A stretch of 33,497 nucleotides of DNA from Shewanella sp. Isolate13 (GTDB taxonomy: Bacteria > Pseudomonadota > Gammaproteobacteria > Enterobacterales > Shewanellaceae): positions 1-33,497 of the forward strand of contig NZ_JAKEVD010000040.1 in assembly GCF_022398325.1 (NCBI RefSeq), written 5' to 3'. Made by a program: the position numbers and the translations under genes. A model generated the notes under the pieces. It was not told the DNA's origin and did not search any database. It worked only from the letters and a program-made list of their open reading frames with translations. The first letter of the stretch is position 1, and each line of letters starts with the position of its first letter. This document shows positions 8,532-16,482 of the stretch, in pieces.

Positions 8532-9128
8532 TTGTCTCAGATAAATCCAGACCAGCTTAAACAGTTAATTGAGGCTAGCCTTTTTGTGTTGGCCAAACCT
8601 ATGACGATAAAAGCATTAAAAGAGACGGTATTGTCTAATTTTAATGTGTCTCGGGCTAAAATTAAGGCATGTATTGAAGAGTTACAGCTCGATTATGAAA
8701 ATCGAGGTGTACAATTAGTAAAGGTTGCGGGAGGGTATCGATTTCAGACATTGGCTGAGTTGAGCCCTTTTTTACAACCGCTATGGCAGGAGAAAGCACC
8801 GAAATATTCGCGTGCAACCTTAGAAACCCTGGCGGTGATTGCCTACCGTCAACCCGTCACCCGAGGTGACATAGAGTTTGTTCGTGGGGTTGCGATTAGC
8901 AGCCACATTATCAAAAGTTTAAACGATAGAAATTGGATAAAAGTGGTAGGTCATAAAGAGGTTCCGGGTAGACCGGCACTTTATGCGACCACAAATGAGT
9001 TTCTAGCTTATTTTGGCATCGATAGCATTGCGGACCTTCCGCCACTGTCGGATGCCAAATCATTGGACGCGTTGTTCCGTGTTGAGAGCGACGTGACCGA
9101 AAAAACAGAAGAGTCTACTAATGAGTGA
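8532..9128 (+). CDS. scpB: segregation and condensation protein B
   Basis: 198 aa. The start is TTG 8532, directly after the scpA stop, with TAGGGCG inside the end of scpA as a ribosome site; the next ATG would remove a conserved helix (QLKQLIEASLFVLAKPM). Two winged-helix domains are visible: residues about 5-85, and about 86-165 with the family hallmark YSRATLETLAVIAYRQPVTR followed by IEFVRGV and VGHKEVPGRPALYATTNEFL. ScpB dimers bind the ScpA kleisin in the SMC complex. The short C-terminal tail (ESDVTEKTEESTNE) is acidic. The last 8 bp overlap the rluB start. Confidence 0.93.
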   Translation: MSQINPDQLKQLIEASLFVLAKPMTIKALKETVLSNFNVSRAKIKACIEELQLDYENRGVQLVKVAGGYRFQTLAELSPFLQPLWQEKAPKYSRATLETLAVIAYRQPVTRGDIEFVRGVAISSHIIKSLNDRNWIKVVGHKEVPGRPALYATTNEFLAYFGIDSIADLPPLSDAKSLDALFRVESDVTEKTEESTNE

Positions 9129-9993
9129 AAAATTGCAGAAAGTCTTGGCCCGTGCAGGCCATGGCTCCCGTCGTGAGATGGAGGCATGGATTGCTGCAGG
9201 CCGAGTTAGTGTTGACGGTGAAATTGCAAGCTTAGGCGATCGCGTCGAGACTGACGCTAAAATTCGTATCGATGGGCGTGCAGTTTCTATTCGTTCTGAA
9301 GAAGAAGTGGTTTGTCGAGTGATCGCCTACCATAAGCCAGAAGGTGAGATCTGTAGTCGTAAAGACCCTGAAGGACGCCCAACGGTATTTGACCGTCTAC
9401 CTAAGACTCGCGATTCACGCTGGGTTGCCGTAGGACGATTGGATATTAACACCTCAGGTCTATTGCTATTCACCTCTGACGGTGAATTAGCAAACCGCTT
9501 GATGCACCCATCAAATGAAGTCGAGCGTGAATACGCGGTACGTACGTTTGGTGAAGTGACAGATGGCTGTATCCAACGTTTACGTATGGGGGTAACCCTA
9601 GAAGATGGTCCTGCGCACTTTGATAAAGTTAAAGCTGCGGGTGGCGAAGGCATGAACAAATGGTGGCACGTCAGCTTGGCTGAAGGTCGTAACCGTGAAG
9701 TGCGCCGTCTATGGGAATCTCAGGAAGTACAAGTAAGCCGCCTTATCCGTATTCGTTACGGTATGATTGAGCTACCTAAATCTCTACCACGCGGTGGTTG
9801 GATTGAGCTGCCAATTGAGCAGGTTAACTACCTACGTCAGACTGCGGGTATGGATGAGGAGACTCGTTCTCTTCTTGGTACCGACAAGCACAGTGTTGCT
9901 CGTAATAAAGTACGTAGCGCAAAAATCAAGCGCGCCGTGCATAAGCATAAAGTGGCTTCGGGTAGACCAAAGCCATCGCGTCAGCGTAGCTAA
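9121..9993 (+). CDS. rluB: 23S rRNA pseudouridine(2605) synthase RluB
   Basis: 290 aa. The N-terminal S4 RNA-binding domain (residues 3-50: KLQKVLARAGHGSRREMEAW) is followed by an RsuA/RluB catalytic domain with GRLDINTSGLLLFTSDGEL, whose D108 is the catalytic aspartate. NREVRRLWESQEVQVSRLIRIRYG is the conserved RluB/RluE/RluF-type C-terminal motif. The tail (about 235-290) is very basic (KHSVARNKVRSAKIKRAVHK) and probably adds rRNA contacts. It isomerises one uridine in helix 93 near the peptidyl transferase centre. It is the last gene of the rnm-yciO-scpA-scpB-rluB operon, overlaps scpB by 8 bp, and is followed by a strong terminator. Confidence 0.93.
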   Translation: MSEKLQKVLARAGHGSRREMEAWIAAGRVSVDGEIASLGDRVETDAKIRIDGRAVSIRSEEEVVCRVIAYHKPEGEICSRKDPEGRPTVFDRLPKTRDSRWVAVGRLDINTSGLLLFTSDGELANRLMHPSNEVEREYAVRTFGEVTDGCIQRLRMGVTLEDGPAHFDKVKAAGGEGMNKWWHVSLAEGRNREVRRLWESQEVQVSRLIRIRYGMIELPKSLPRGGWIELPIEQVNYLRQTAGMDEETRSLLGTDKHSVARNKVRSAKIKRAVHKHKVASGRPKPSRQRS

Positions 9994-10042
9994 TTGCTTA
10001 ACCGCTTATCGATTAAATATCGTCGATGAAAAAATAACTATT

Positions 10043-10069
10043 AAAAAGGCCGCTAATTGCGGCCTTTTT
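10043..10069. terminator. bidirectional rho-independent terminator, rluB/yciK
   Basis: A perfect 11-bp stem (AAAAAGGCCGC / GCGGCCTTTTT) with loop TAATT. A T-run on one side and an A-run on the other let it serve both rluB (+) and convergent yciK (-). Confidence 0.9.
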
Positions 10070-10122
10070 GTTTTTAACTGCTCGTTTTAACTGTTTATTT
10101 TAGTTATTTACTAAACAGTAGT

Positions 10123-10860
10123 TTACTGAGCGTTCAGCTGTTGCCCATTGACCTCTTTCGAGTCTTCACCCATCAGGTATAGGTAAGTCGCCATGATCTC
10201 ATCGGGCGCCTTTAGTGTCTGCGGGTTTTCAGCTGGATAAGCATTGGCACGCATCCCGGTGCGGGTTGCACCAGGGTTGATGCTATTCACACGTACATTG
10301 GTTTGTGCGTACTCATCGGCTAGAGATTGCATCATGCCTTCGGTAGCAAACTTAGAGATAGCGTATTCACCCCAGTACGCGCGGCCTTGGCGACCGACAC
10401 TGCTAGATGTAAACAGTAAAGAGGCGCTTGGTGACTTACGCATCACTGGCAGTAATGCCTTGGTTAGCATGATCTCGGCAATTACGTTAACTTGCATCAC
10501 CTCTTCGACAGTGCTCATCGTCATATGTTCAAACGGACCTAATACACCTAATACGCTGGCGTTATGTAATAGACCGTCTAACTGACCAAACTGCTCTTCA
10601 ATGGTGTCGGCCATATCTTTATAGTTCTGCTCTGTCGCACCTTTAAGGTCAAGAGGGACTATCGCAGGAGTAGGGTAACCAGCCTGTTCGATCTGGTCAT
10701 AGACGGCTTCGAGTTTTTTTACTGTTTTGCCTAATAAGATAACTGTCGCACCATGTTTTGCAAAAGCGATTGCCGCGGCCTTACCTATGCCGTCTCCTGC
10801 GCCAGTGACTAAAATGGTCTTGTCTTTTAATAGATCTTTTGCTGCTTGATATTCCAACAT
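10123..10860 (-). CDS. yciK: YciK-type short-chain dehydrogenase
   Basis: 245 aa, the usual length of classical SDR enzymes. Rossmann motif TGAGDGIG (19-26), NAS at 100-102 (the NNAG equivalent), TSSS at 151-154 supplying the catalytic serine, and YAISK giving Y166 and K170. The PG motif NPGATRTGMR is also present. The N-terminus (MLEYQAAKDLLKDKTILVTG) and the ending (VNGQQLNAQ) fit YciK, an NAD(P)-dependent oxidoreductase of unknown physiological substrate. It is cytoplasmic. Convergent with rluB, separated by the shared terminator; its 260-bp upstream region is shared with the divergent lipase gene. Neighbourhood with rluB and sohB is typical in gammaproteobacteria. Confidence 0.88.
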   Translation of the reverse strand: MLEYQAAKDLLKDKTILVTGAGDGIGKAAAIAFAKHGATVILLGKTVKKLEAVYDQIEQAGYPTPAIVPLDLKGATEQNYKDMADTIEEQFGQLDGLLHNASVLGVLGPFEHMTMSTVEEVMQVNVIAEIMLTKALLPVMRKSPSASLLFTSSSVGRQGRAYWGEYAISKFATEGMMQSLADEYAQTNVRVNSINPGATRTGMRANAYPAENPQTLKAPDEIMATYLYLMGEDSKEVNGQQLNAQ

Positions 10861-11122
10861 GAGTTAATACTTCCTCAGAGCGCAAACGCCCGTCACTTCT
10901 AGAGTCGCTGATATGATAAACAGCTGTTTTAAACAAACGATTAATCTTTGCTCGCTCAATTAATGACTGAATGTGACAAAATTGTAGCTAAGTCAATAAT
11001 TTTACGTTAACTTGAACTCAGTTAAGGACTAACAATAAGTCCTCTTGGTCATACTTTGCTGACTATTGTGACCAATTTCTAAGTGAAAACAAAATTATTA
11101 CAACAAGATTTGGGGAAAAAAG

Positions 11123-13621
11123 ATGAAAAAACTCTTTTTGGGCGTAGCAATCACCTCTGCGTTGGGGTTAACTGCTTGTAGCGAAGACAGTTATAACGAA
11201 TTAGTGGACAAAACTGAGCCATTGGTTCCTCAATCAGTTATCGTTTTTGATCCAGGGAATGGCGATTTGCCGCTACCGAATGATATTCTCTTTAGTGGTA
11301 CCACTGACGGTACGATTAATATTCCTCAAAGTGAAGACCCTACTGCGCCAAGCGAAGCGAATGGTGACTACACGGATCCGACAATCGCACTTGGGGCGTT
11401 AGATGGCTGGTCGACTACGGCACCAATTTCTATCGATGTGGCACCCGCTACCGATAACGATGGCGTTGAACTGACATTAAGCAAAGCATCGGTTGAACAG
11501 CCTGGCGCCGTGAAGATGTTTGAGGCCACTGTAGGTGGCGGCTTATCATCGGATCCTGAGTGTAAAGCTGCTCCAGATATTACAGCCTGTAAGGTTGGCG
11601 CTGAGCTGCAGTTTGGTGTGGATTTCGTGACGACCACATCCGGAAACAGCATCGTGATTGTTCCATTAAAGCCACTTAAGGCCAATCAGTCCTATATCTA
11701 TGCCACCACTGATTTGATTCAAGACTCTGCTGGTCGCTCAATTGCCCCCTCTTCAACTTATGGCTTATTAAAGCTTGATATCGAAACTAAGCCACTTGAA
11801 ACACCCGAGCAGTTAGCGCTGCAAGCGGCAGTAAATAGCTATGAGAAAGGCTTGGCCGGAGCGGGGGTCGATACTGATTCACTTAGCTATTCAGGCTTGT
11901 TCACGACTCAGTCTGTTGCCGATGTCTACGAAGTCTCTAAACTCTTGATTGCTGGCCAACCTGGTTATATGCCTGAATTCGTACAAATGCCTACCGATAG
12001 TGGCTATACACTGGCTCAAGCGCTGATGATGCCTGAAGGGCATCCAGCTTACGAAGGGGCAAGTAAGGTCAATGTTTGGTCTGCTGCGATAAAGTTACCC
12101 GTTTACGGTGATTGTTCATCAGTAGCTTGCTTAGATGATGCGGGTAACCCAACCATTAATGGGATCTGGTCTGCGGCTTATGACAGTCCTGTTTCTGTGT
12201 TAACAGCGCTTGAAAGCGGCACCTTGAGTCAAGAAAACTATTTCACTCAGGCCATTGCAAATGGAATTGAGGATCCGATTGCCGCGCTGAGCGATCCGGC
12301 TCAACTTGCGGGTAAACACTGGATGTTAGATGATGGTACTGCAGCCGATAAGGCGAGACACTTAACTAAATTCAACCCTGTTCCAGAGATCAGAAATTAC
12401 GAAATAGTACCTGTTCAAATGACGGTACCTAACTTTGCCCCTGCACCTGCAGCAGGCTGGCCAGTTACTATTGCCATGCATGGTCTAGGTGGTGGTAAAG
12501 AGATGGCGTTCGCCTATGCTGGCACCTATGGTGAGCTTGGCGTGGCGACAATCGCTATCGATATGCCACTTCACGGTGCGCGCTCGTTTGGTAAAGACTT
12601 GCTTGTACCTGGAGCCTATACTGTTTCGGCAACAGATCCTGCTTATGGTGACGTTATTGGCGATGATGTCCTATTCTCACTGGGCGATCCATTAGCCTTT
12701 ATTAATATTGGCAGTACGTTAACCGTACGTGATAACTTCCGTCAGGCAACATTCGATCACCTAGCACTTCGCGCCGCGTTTACCGGTTATGCTGGCAAGC
12801 TAATGGAGCTGGGGGCGCCTCAACTGTTTGACGTAAACCAAGTCAGTGCTCAAGGCTTAAGCTTAGGGGCAATTGTGGGGACTAACTTTGCCACTTATGC
12901 CAGCACAGGGCTTACACACCCATCTGGAGCAGACTTAAGCCATGTCTATAAACTTAATGCTACCTCTCTGGTTGCACCATCGGGTGGTTTTGCGGGTACC
13001 TTTATTGGCTCGGCGACTTTTGGCCCTATGCTGTTTGAGAACATAGTGGTTACAGAAGCCTTTATGGCACTTGTGGAAGAGGCTAATGAAGAGCACGGCT
13101 TCTTACCGGGTACGCCGGAGTATGATGCATTAGTTAAGTCAGTATATGATGCATTCCTACCGACCTTTGCTTTTGCGGTTCAAACGGCAGTCGATAGCGC
13201 CGACCCGGTTAACCATGCGGCTATGCTTAAAGCTACAGGTCTTCCACTGCATCTTATCGAGGTTGTGGGTGATGGTGCGAACAGCCTTCCTGATCAGGTG
13301 CTACCAAATCGGGTTCCTGGATATCCAACTGCGGGTACCGAACCTTTGATTGAAAACCTAGGGCTAGCTTGTGTTGATAGCACCACTGTTGGCTCTGGAG
13401 CGGTTCGCTTCTCTAAGGGGCACCATAGCTCGCTTATCGATCCATCACCTGTTGAGGGTGTGACAGATGGATTTGAAGATGTTGCAACGGTAGAGATGCA
13501 AACTCAGGCTGCTTTCTTCTCATACAGTGCAGGTCTTCCTGAGGTAGATAGCCCGACTATCTTCCTAGGCCTAGTGACCGGAGAGGCTGCAGAATATGTA
13601 GTCGCTCCATGCGCTCAATAA
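11123..13621 (+). CDS. Pla-1/cef family (VolA-like) lipase/lysophospholipase lipoprotein
   Basis: 832 aa, with GGGGA before ATG 11123. The signal peptide ends in a lipobox (LTAC, Cys19), so it is a lipoprotein. The large N-terminal region (about 30-430) consists of Ig/adhesin-like strands. An alpha/beta-hydrolase core follows: oxyanion-hole HGLGG (453-457), nucleophile elbow GLSLG with Ser580, probable acid Asp717 in VVGDGAN and catalytic His767/768 in SKGHHSS. This arrangement and length fit the Pla-1/cef family that includes Vibrio VolA, a surface-exposed lysophospholipase that releases fatty acids from host or environmental phospholipid. It is probably anchored in the outer membrane and may face outwards. 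It is monocistronic: divergent from yciK and closed by a terminator. No clear fatty-acid-responsive operator was seen upstream. Confidence 0.88.
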   Translation: MKKLFLGVAITSALGLTACSEDSYNELVDKTEPLVPQSVIVFDPGNGDLPLPNDILFSGTTDGTINIPQSEDPTAPSEANGDYTDPTIALGALDGWSTTAPISIDVAPATDNDGVELTLSKASVEQPGAVKMFEATVGGGLSSDPECKAAPDITACKVGAELQFGVDFVTTTSGNSIVIVPLKPLKANQSYIYATTDLIQDSAGRSIAPSSTYGLLKLDIETKPLETPEQLALQAAVNSYEKGLAGAGVDTDSLSYSGLFTTQSVADVYEVSKLLIAGQPGYMPEFVQMPTDSGYTLAQALMMPEGHPAYEGASKVNVWSAAIKLPVYGDCSSVACLDDAGNPTINGIWSAAYDSPVSVLTALESGTLSQENYFTQAIANGIEDPIAALSDPAQLAGKHWMLDDGTAADKARHLTKFNPVPEIRNYEIVPVQMTVPNFAPAPAAGWPVTIAMHGLGGGKEMAFAYAGTYGELGVATIAIDMPLHGARSFGKDLLVPGAYTVSATDPAYGDVIGDDVLFSLGDPLAFINIGSTLTVRDNFRQATFDHLALRAAFTGYAGKLMELGAPQLFDVNQVSAQGLSLGAIVGTNFATYASTGLTHPSGADLSHVYKLNATSLVAPSGGFAGTFIGSATFGPMLFENIVVTEAFMALVEEANEEHGFLPGTPEYDALVKSVYDAFLPTFAFAVQTAVDSADPVNHAAMLKATGLPLHLIEVVGDGANSLPDQVLPNRVPGYPTAGTEPLIENLGLACVDSTTVGSGAVRFSKGHHSSLIDPSPVEGVTDGFEDVATVEMQTQAAFFSYSAGLPEVDSPTIFLGLVTGEAAEYVVAPCAQ

Positions 13622-13644
13622 AGTCTAAAACTGTTTAAAAAAAG

Positions 13645-13668
13645 ACCCAGCGAAAGCTGGGTTTTTTA
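13645..13668 (+). terminator. rho-independent terminator after the lipase gene
   Basis: Stem ACCCAGC / GCTGGGT with a GAAA tetraloop followed by a T6 run; a typical strong intrinsic terminator. Confidence 0.92.
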
Positions 13669-13746
13669 TTGGCGTGTTTTATTGGCTAATAGGCTGCTAG
13701 AATAGCCGCCAAATAGAAGAGACAGATGGTCTAGCTGGAGAATATT

Positions 13747-14775
13747 TTGGAATTCCTGTACGAATACGGTTTGTTTTTGGCCAAAGCGGTGACTATCGTC
13801 GTTGCGATTATTGCGGTAGTGATTGTTGTGCTTGCGTCTTCGATGAAGCAAAAGGCTGAAAAGGGTGAACTTAAGCTAACTAATCTAAGTGATAACCTAA
13901 AGTCATTGAAGCATGACTTGAAGGAAGAGTTGCTATCTAAAAAAGCCTTTAAGGCTTATGAGAAACAGTTAAAAGCTGATGAGAAGGCCAAAGAGAAAGA
14001 GCAAAAAGATAAGGCTGAAGAACTTGAGCCTAAAGTTTTTGTTGTTGATTTTAAAGGCAGTATCGATGCCAACGAAGTGGCATCGCTGCGTGAGGAGATC
14101 AGCGCAATCTTGGCTATCGCAGATAAAGGCGATGAGGTCATCGTCAACGTCGAAAGTGGCGGTGGCATGGTACACGGTTATGGCTTGGCTGCGAGTCAAT
14201 TAGACCGCATAAGACAGGCTGAGATCCCACTGAGCATCTGTGTCGACAAAGTCGCAGCCAGTGGCGGCTATATGATGGCCTGTGTGGCGAATAAAGTTTA
14301 TTCAGCTCCTTTTGCTATCGTAGGTTCAATCGGCGTTGTGGCTCAGGTGCCTAACTTTAATCGTTTATTGAAAAAGCATGATATCGATTATGAGCAGCAC
14401 ACCGCAGGAGATTTCAAACGCACGCTAACTATCTTCGGTGAGAATACCGATGAAGGGCGAGTGAAGTTCCAAAAAGAGCTGGAAGAGACCCATGTACTCT
14501 TTAAAGAGTTTATCGCCAAGTATAGACCTGAGTTAGATATTGCCAAAGTGGCAACGGGTGAGCATTGGTACGGCCAACAAGCGATTGAGCTAGGGCTTGT
14601 TGATGAAATTGCAACCAGCGATGATGTGGTCATGAAGCTTGCTAATGAGCGCACCGTGATTAAAGTGCAATATCAGCTGAAGAAGAAGCTTTCAGATAAG
14701 ATTGCTCATGGTGCTTCGCTGTCATTTAACGCAATCTTCAATAAGTTTGCCGAGAAGAATCAGCCACTCAAATAA
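13747..14775 (+). CDS. sohB: SohB, inner-membrane S49 peptidase
   Basis: 342 aa. TTG 13747 is chosen because GGAG lies 6 bases before it and it gives the expected N-terminal transmembrane anchor (residues about 8-32, AKAVTIVVAIIAVVIVVLAS). A Lys/Glu-rich linker (35-95) leads to the S49 domain: VVDFKGSI, VNVESGGGMVHGYG, VDKVAASGGYMMACVA with nucleophile Ser172, and GDFKRTL with general base Lys224. The 52-residue Ser-Lys spacing equals that of the SppA Ser/Lys dyad. SohB is a periplasmic-facing membrane protease related to signal-peptide peptidase; in E. coli extra copies suppress loss of DegP. It is monocistronic, closed by its own terminator. Confidence 0.92.
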   Translation: MEFLYEYGLFLAKAVTIVVAIIAVVIVVLASSMKQKAEKGELKLTNLSDNLKSLKHDLKEELLSKKAFKAYEKQLKADEKAKEKEQKDKAEELEPKVFVVDFKGSIDANEVASLREEISAILAIADKGDEVIVNVESGGGMVHGYGLAASQLDRIRQAEIPLSICVDKVAASGGYMMACVANKVYSAPFAIVGSIGVVAQVPNFNRLLKKHDIDYEQHTAGDFKRTLTIFGENTDEGRVKFQKELEETHVLFKEFIAKYRPELDIAKVATGEHWYGQQAIELGLVDEIATSDDVVMKLANERTVIKVQYQLKKKLSDKIAHGASLSFNAIFNKFAEKNQPLK

Positions 14776-14800
14776 TTGAGACTCGGTTTTATCAAGTGTA

Positions 14801-14827
14801 AAAACCTGCTTAGTGCAGGTTTTTTTA
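14801..14827 (+). terminator. rho-independent terminator after sohB
   Basis: Stem AAAACCTGC / GCAGGTTTT with a short TTAGT loop and a run of seven or more T. It also marks the left border of the cassette-bearing islet. Confidence 0.88.
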
Positions 14828-14830
14828 TGC

Positions 14831-14878
14831 CTAAATGTTAGTGTCTAAACGTTAGTGTCTAAACGTTAGTGGCTAAAT
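14831..14878. repeat. 14-bp tandem repeat, three units and a partial fourth
   Basis: CTAAAYGTTAGTGT is repeated at 14831, 14845 and 14859 with one or two mismatches, plus a partial copy. It sits between the sohB terminator and the first cassette gene. The repeated GTTAGTG resembles, but does not match, integron core sites (GTTRRRY). Confidence 0.7.
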
Positions 14879-14956
14879 TAACTATGTCACTAGACTAGAG
14901 GCATGACTAGTTATTGGACAAAAGCCAGCTGTTTTTTGTCCTTGTTTCGTTTCCTG

Positions 14957-15473
14957 TTAGACAGTAGTACTCAACTTCAATTTCATTGGCTGAACAGACA
15001 ATACTGATGCTTCCCGAAGACTTTCCAATGAACCATAAGGCTCAAAACCATAAGCTTTATATAATTTTATAGCTGGTATATTTATCGTTGTTACTGCTAA
15101 AGAAACATAATCTAAATTGAGTTCTGTTGACCATATTATTATCTTTTTTAAGCAATAAACTCCCAACTCCTTGACCACGAACATCGGGAGAAACCCACAT
15201 TTGATAGATGTGAGCAGTTTTATCTTGGGGGCTATGAACCAATCCCCAAGCTAAGCCAACAGCAACACCATTTAGCTCCGCAATAAGTGGAAGTGCACGT
15301 TTATCACTATTATCTAGATTAAGGCGAGCAATCCACTCATCACTTGAAAACAGAAACTCTTGTTCATAACTACTACCAAAAGAGTTGGGAGACTCTTGAA
15401 GAGAAAGAAGACGAAGTTCTCTATACGTAGACCAATCATCTTTATTTAAGACTCTAATATTCAACTTACTCAC
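14957..15473 (-). pseudogene. GNAT N-acetyltransferase cassette gene, frameshifted
   Basis: The start is GTG 15473, preceded by AAAGGA. The first frame gives MSKLNIRVLNKDDWSTYREL.. and the acetyl-CoA loop VRGQGVGSLLLKK, then runs into 29 non-homologous residues. The GNAT C-terminus (KIIIWSTELNLDYVSLAVTT, then NIPAIKLYKAYGFEPYG) is found in the next frame, ending at 14957. The switch falls at a run of six T (15144-15149; A6 on the coding strand). Removing one base restores a 171-aa protein of normal GNAT length. The reading is a one-base insertion in a homopolymer: inactivation, phase variation or a sequencing error. The substrate is unknown. It is the first cassette after sohB, and its stop overlaps a core-like GTTAGAC. 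Confidence 0.8.
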
Positions 15474-15489
15474 TAAGCTATCCTTTGCT

Positions 15490-15612
15490 GCCTAACGCCC
15501 AATTAAGTAGTGAGCAACGCAAAACCTAAGCCGCAGACCACCTTAATCAATAAAATTAACGCATAGTAAAAGTGTCACACGTTGCGAATCCCCCTAGAGC
15601 AATTTGTTATAT
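15490..15612 (-). other. attC recombination site (VCR-like, 123 bp)
   Basis: On the + strand it begins GCCTAAC (15490-15496, R') followed by GCCCAATT, and ends with GTTATAT (15606-15612, R'') preceded by CAATTT. Read on the cassette strand it starts ATATAACAAATTGC and ends AATTGGGCGTTAGGC, very like the Vibrio cholerae repeat in termini and length. The ends pair (AAC/GTT, AATT/AATT) with the asymmetry expected of a folded attC. It lies just 3' of the YqfB-like gene, as a cassette requires. Confidence 0.82.
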
Positions 15613-15647
15613 GCGTAGCTCAAGGGGTTTCAGAATTTAAAGATTGA

Positions 15648-15959
15648 TTAACCAATAACTTTGAAGCTGATAAAACACAAATTTTTTTCTGTCGGATATA
15701 TCTTTCGCAAAATCCATTTGAGCATAAAAACAAATGGGAGGTTTTCTGCTTTTGCGTGCTTTCTGTTGAGCTTTTCAAACTCCACATGCTCAACACCAAC
15801 TATTTCTAGCTTACAGATTTTCCGGTCATCTTCGTGAGTAAAAGCTTCAACGACCAGCCCCGGGTAATAATGGCTTTCAGATTTACCCCTAATCGTTACA
15901 GTCTTTTTACCTGAGAGGATTTGCCGCTCTAGTCTTTTGAAAAATGTAATTTTATCCAC
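15648..15959 (-). CDS. YqfB-like ASCH-domain N4-acetylcytidine amidohydrolase, cassette gene
   Basis: 103 aa from GTG 15959. The start is chosen because the protein then begins MDKITFFKRLERQILSGKKT, in register with E. coli YqfB (ITFFQRF..ILAGRKT). The ASCH-domain residues identified in YqfB are conserved: K19 and T22 in KKTVTIR, and E72 in KHAKAENLPF (equivalent to K21, T24, E74). SESHYYPG and the C-terminal IYPTEKNLCFISFKVI also match. YqfB hydrolyses N4-acetylcytidine to cytidine and acetate. Here the gene is a mobile cassette: attC sites lie on both sides, it is oriented like its neighbours and has little untranslated sequence. The best ribosome site, AAGGAAG, is about 14 bases upstream, which is rather far. 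Confidence 0.82.
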   Translation of the reverse strand: MDKITFFKRLERQILSGKKTVTIRGKSESHYYPGLVVEAFTHEDDRKICKLEIVGVEHVEFEKLNRKHAKAENLPFVFMLKWILRKIYPTEKNLCFISFKVIG

Positions 15960-15995
15960 TGTTTTACACCAACTTCCTTACAGGTTCTTCCAAGC

Positions 15996-16097
15996 ATATA
16001 ACGCCCTGCTAATAAGTGAACTAAGCGCAGGTAGGTGATTAGCACAGCAAATGGCATGACAGCCTTGAGTGAGTTTTGATTTATAAGCTTGTTAGCC
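15996..16097 (-). other. attC recombination site (102 bp)
   Basis: On the + strand it starts ATATAACGCCCTGC (core 15996-16002) and ends AAGCTTGTTAGCC (core 16091-16097). On the cassette strand it reads GGCTAACAAGCTTATAA ... TTATTAGCAGGGCGTTATAT, the ends pairing as AAC-ATAA / TTAT-GTT with internal asymmetry. It lies 22 bp past the stop of the membrane-protein cassette gene and upstream of the YqfB-like gene. Confidence 0.8.
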
Positions 16098-16119
16098 ATC
16101 TCTGACTATTCCAGAGATA

Positions 16120-16419
16120 TTAAGTAATGAAGAACCAAATAGCCCCAAATACCAACCAACTAATAACCAGTATTCGTAATATCACTGTGTGAGTGGTACT
16201 AAATTTAAAACTGAATGATATATGATTTAATAACAACATTATTGGTACTATTAGAATATCATAATTGCCATACCTGTACGGATTCGAAGAATCAAGGCTT
16301 ATACTTAACGTCCAAAAAAGGAGTGATAATAGAATAGTGAGAAAGCCAAATTTATATATTTTACTTTCTGCAATCAGTCCTTTAGGTTTTTCCGTAAAAA
16401 TAGCGATTAGTTTCTTCAA
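16120..16419 (-). CDS. small three-helix membrane protein, cassette gene of unknown function
   Basis: 99 aa from TTG 16419, with GAGGGA about 8 bases upstream; no ATG gives a better N-terminus. A basic amphipathic start (MKKLIAIFTEKPKGLIAESK) is followed by three hydrophobic segments at about 24-43, 54-70 and 79-98 (FGFLTILLSLLFWTLSIS, ILIVPIMLLLNHISFSF, TVILRILVISWLVFGAIWFF). It is an integral membrane protein with no recognised domain. The next attC begins just after its stop, and a GGCTAAC core-like motif lies about 60 bp upstream, so it is probably the third cassette. It is AT-rich with codons unlike those of the flanking housekeeping genes, consistent with transfer. I cannot assign a function. 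Confidence 0.65.
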   Translation of the reverse strand: MKKLIAIFTEKPKGLIAESKIYKFGFLTILLSLLFWTLSISLDSSNPYRYGNYDILIVPIMLLLNHISFSFKFSTTHTVILRILVISWLVFGAIWFFIT

Positions 16420-16482
16420 CTCTTCGTCCCTCTAGATTCAATTTTAAATGGAAATTAATACGAATTCACAATAGTGGCTAAC

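Larger units (their letters stand above)
14957..16482 (-). mobile_element. integron gene-cassette cluster (three cassettes, no integrase in view)
   Basis: Three small genes all point left, and the two gaps between them are occupied by long imperfect palindromes bounded by integron core sites (15490-15612 and 15996-16097). That is the layout of integron cassettes: gene then attC, head to tail. Further possible boundaries are GTTAGAC at 14956-14962, overlapping the stop of the GNAT gene, and GGCTAAC at 16476-16482 upstream of the third gene. No intI gene or attI is visible, so this is either the tail of a larger array or a cluster of attC sites lacking integrase. Confidence 0.75.

Noticed and set aside
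9327..9659. 110-codon open frame antisense to rluB
   Set aside because: It is a by-product of rluB codon usage: Ser/Arg/Pro-rich, no ribosome site, fully inside a conserved gene.
10861..11122. Possible CRP half-sites (AATGTGACAAAATTGT; TTGTGACCAATTT) upstream of the lipase gene
   Set aside because: Only one half-site is intact in each case, with no matching TCACA arm.
14831..14878. CRISPR-like short repeats
   Set aside because: The 14-bp units are directly tandem with no spacers and no cas genes nearby.
15138..15152. Programmed ribosomal frameshift in the GNAT gene
   Set aside because: The required shift is +1 (or -2); the A-run would favour -1 slippage, which leads to the wrong frame. A mutation or sequence error is simpler.
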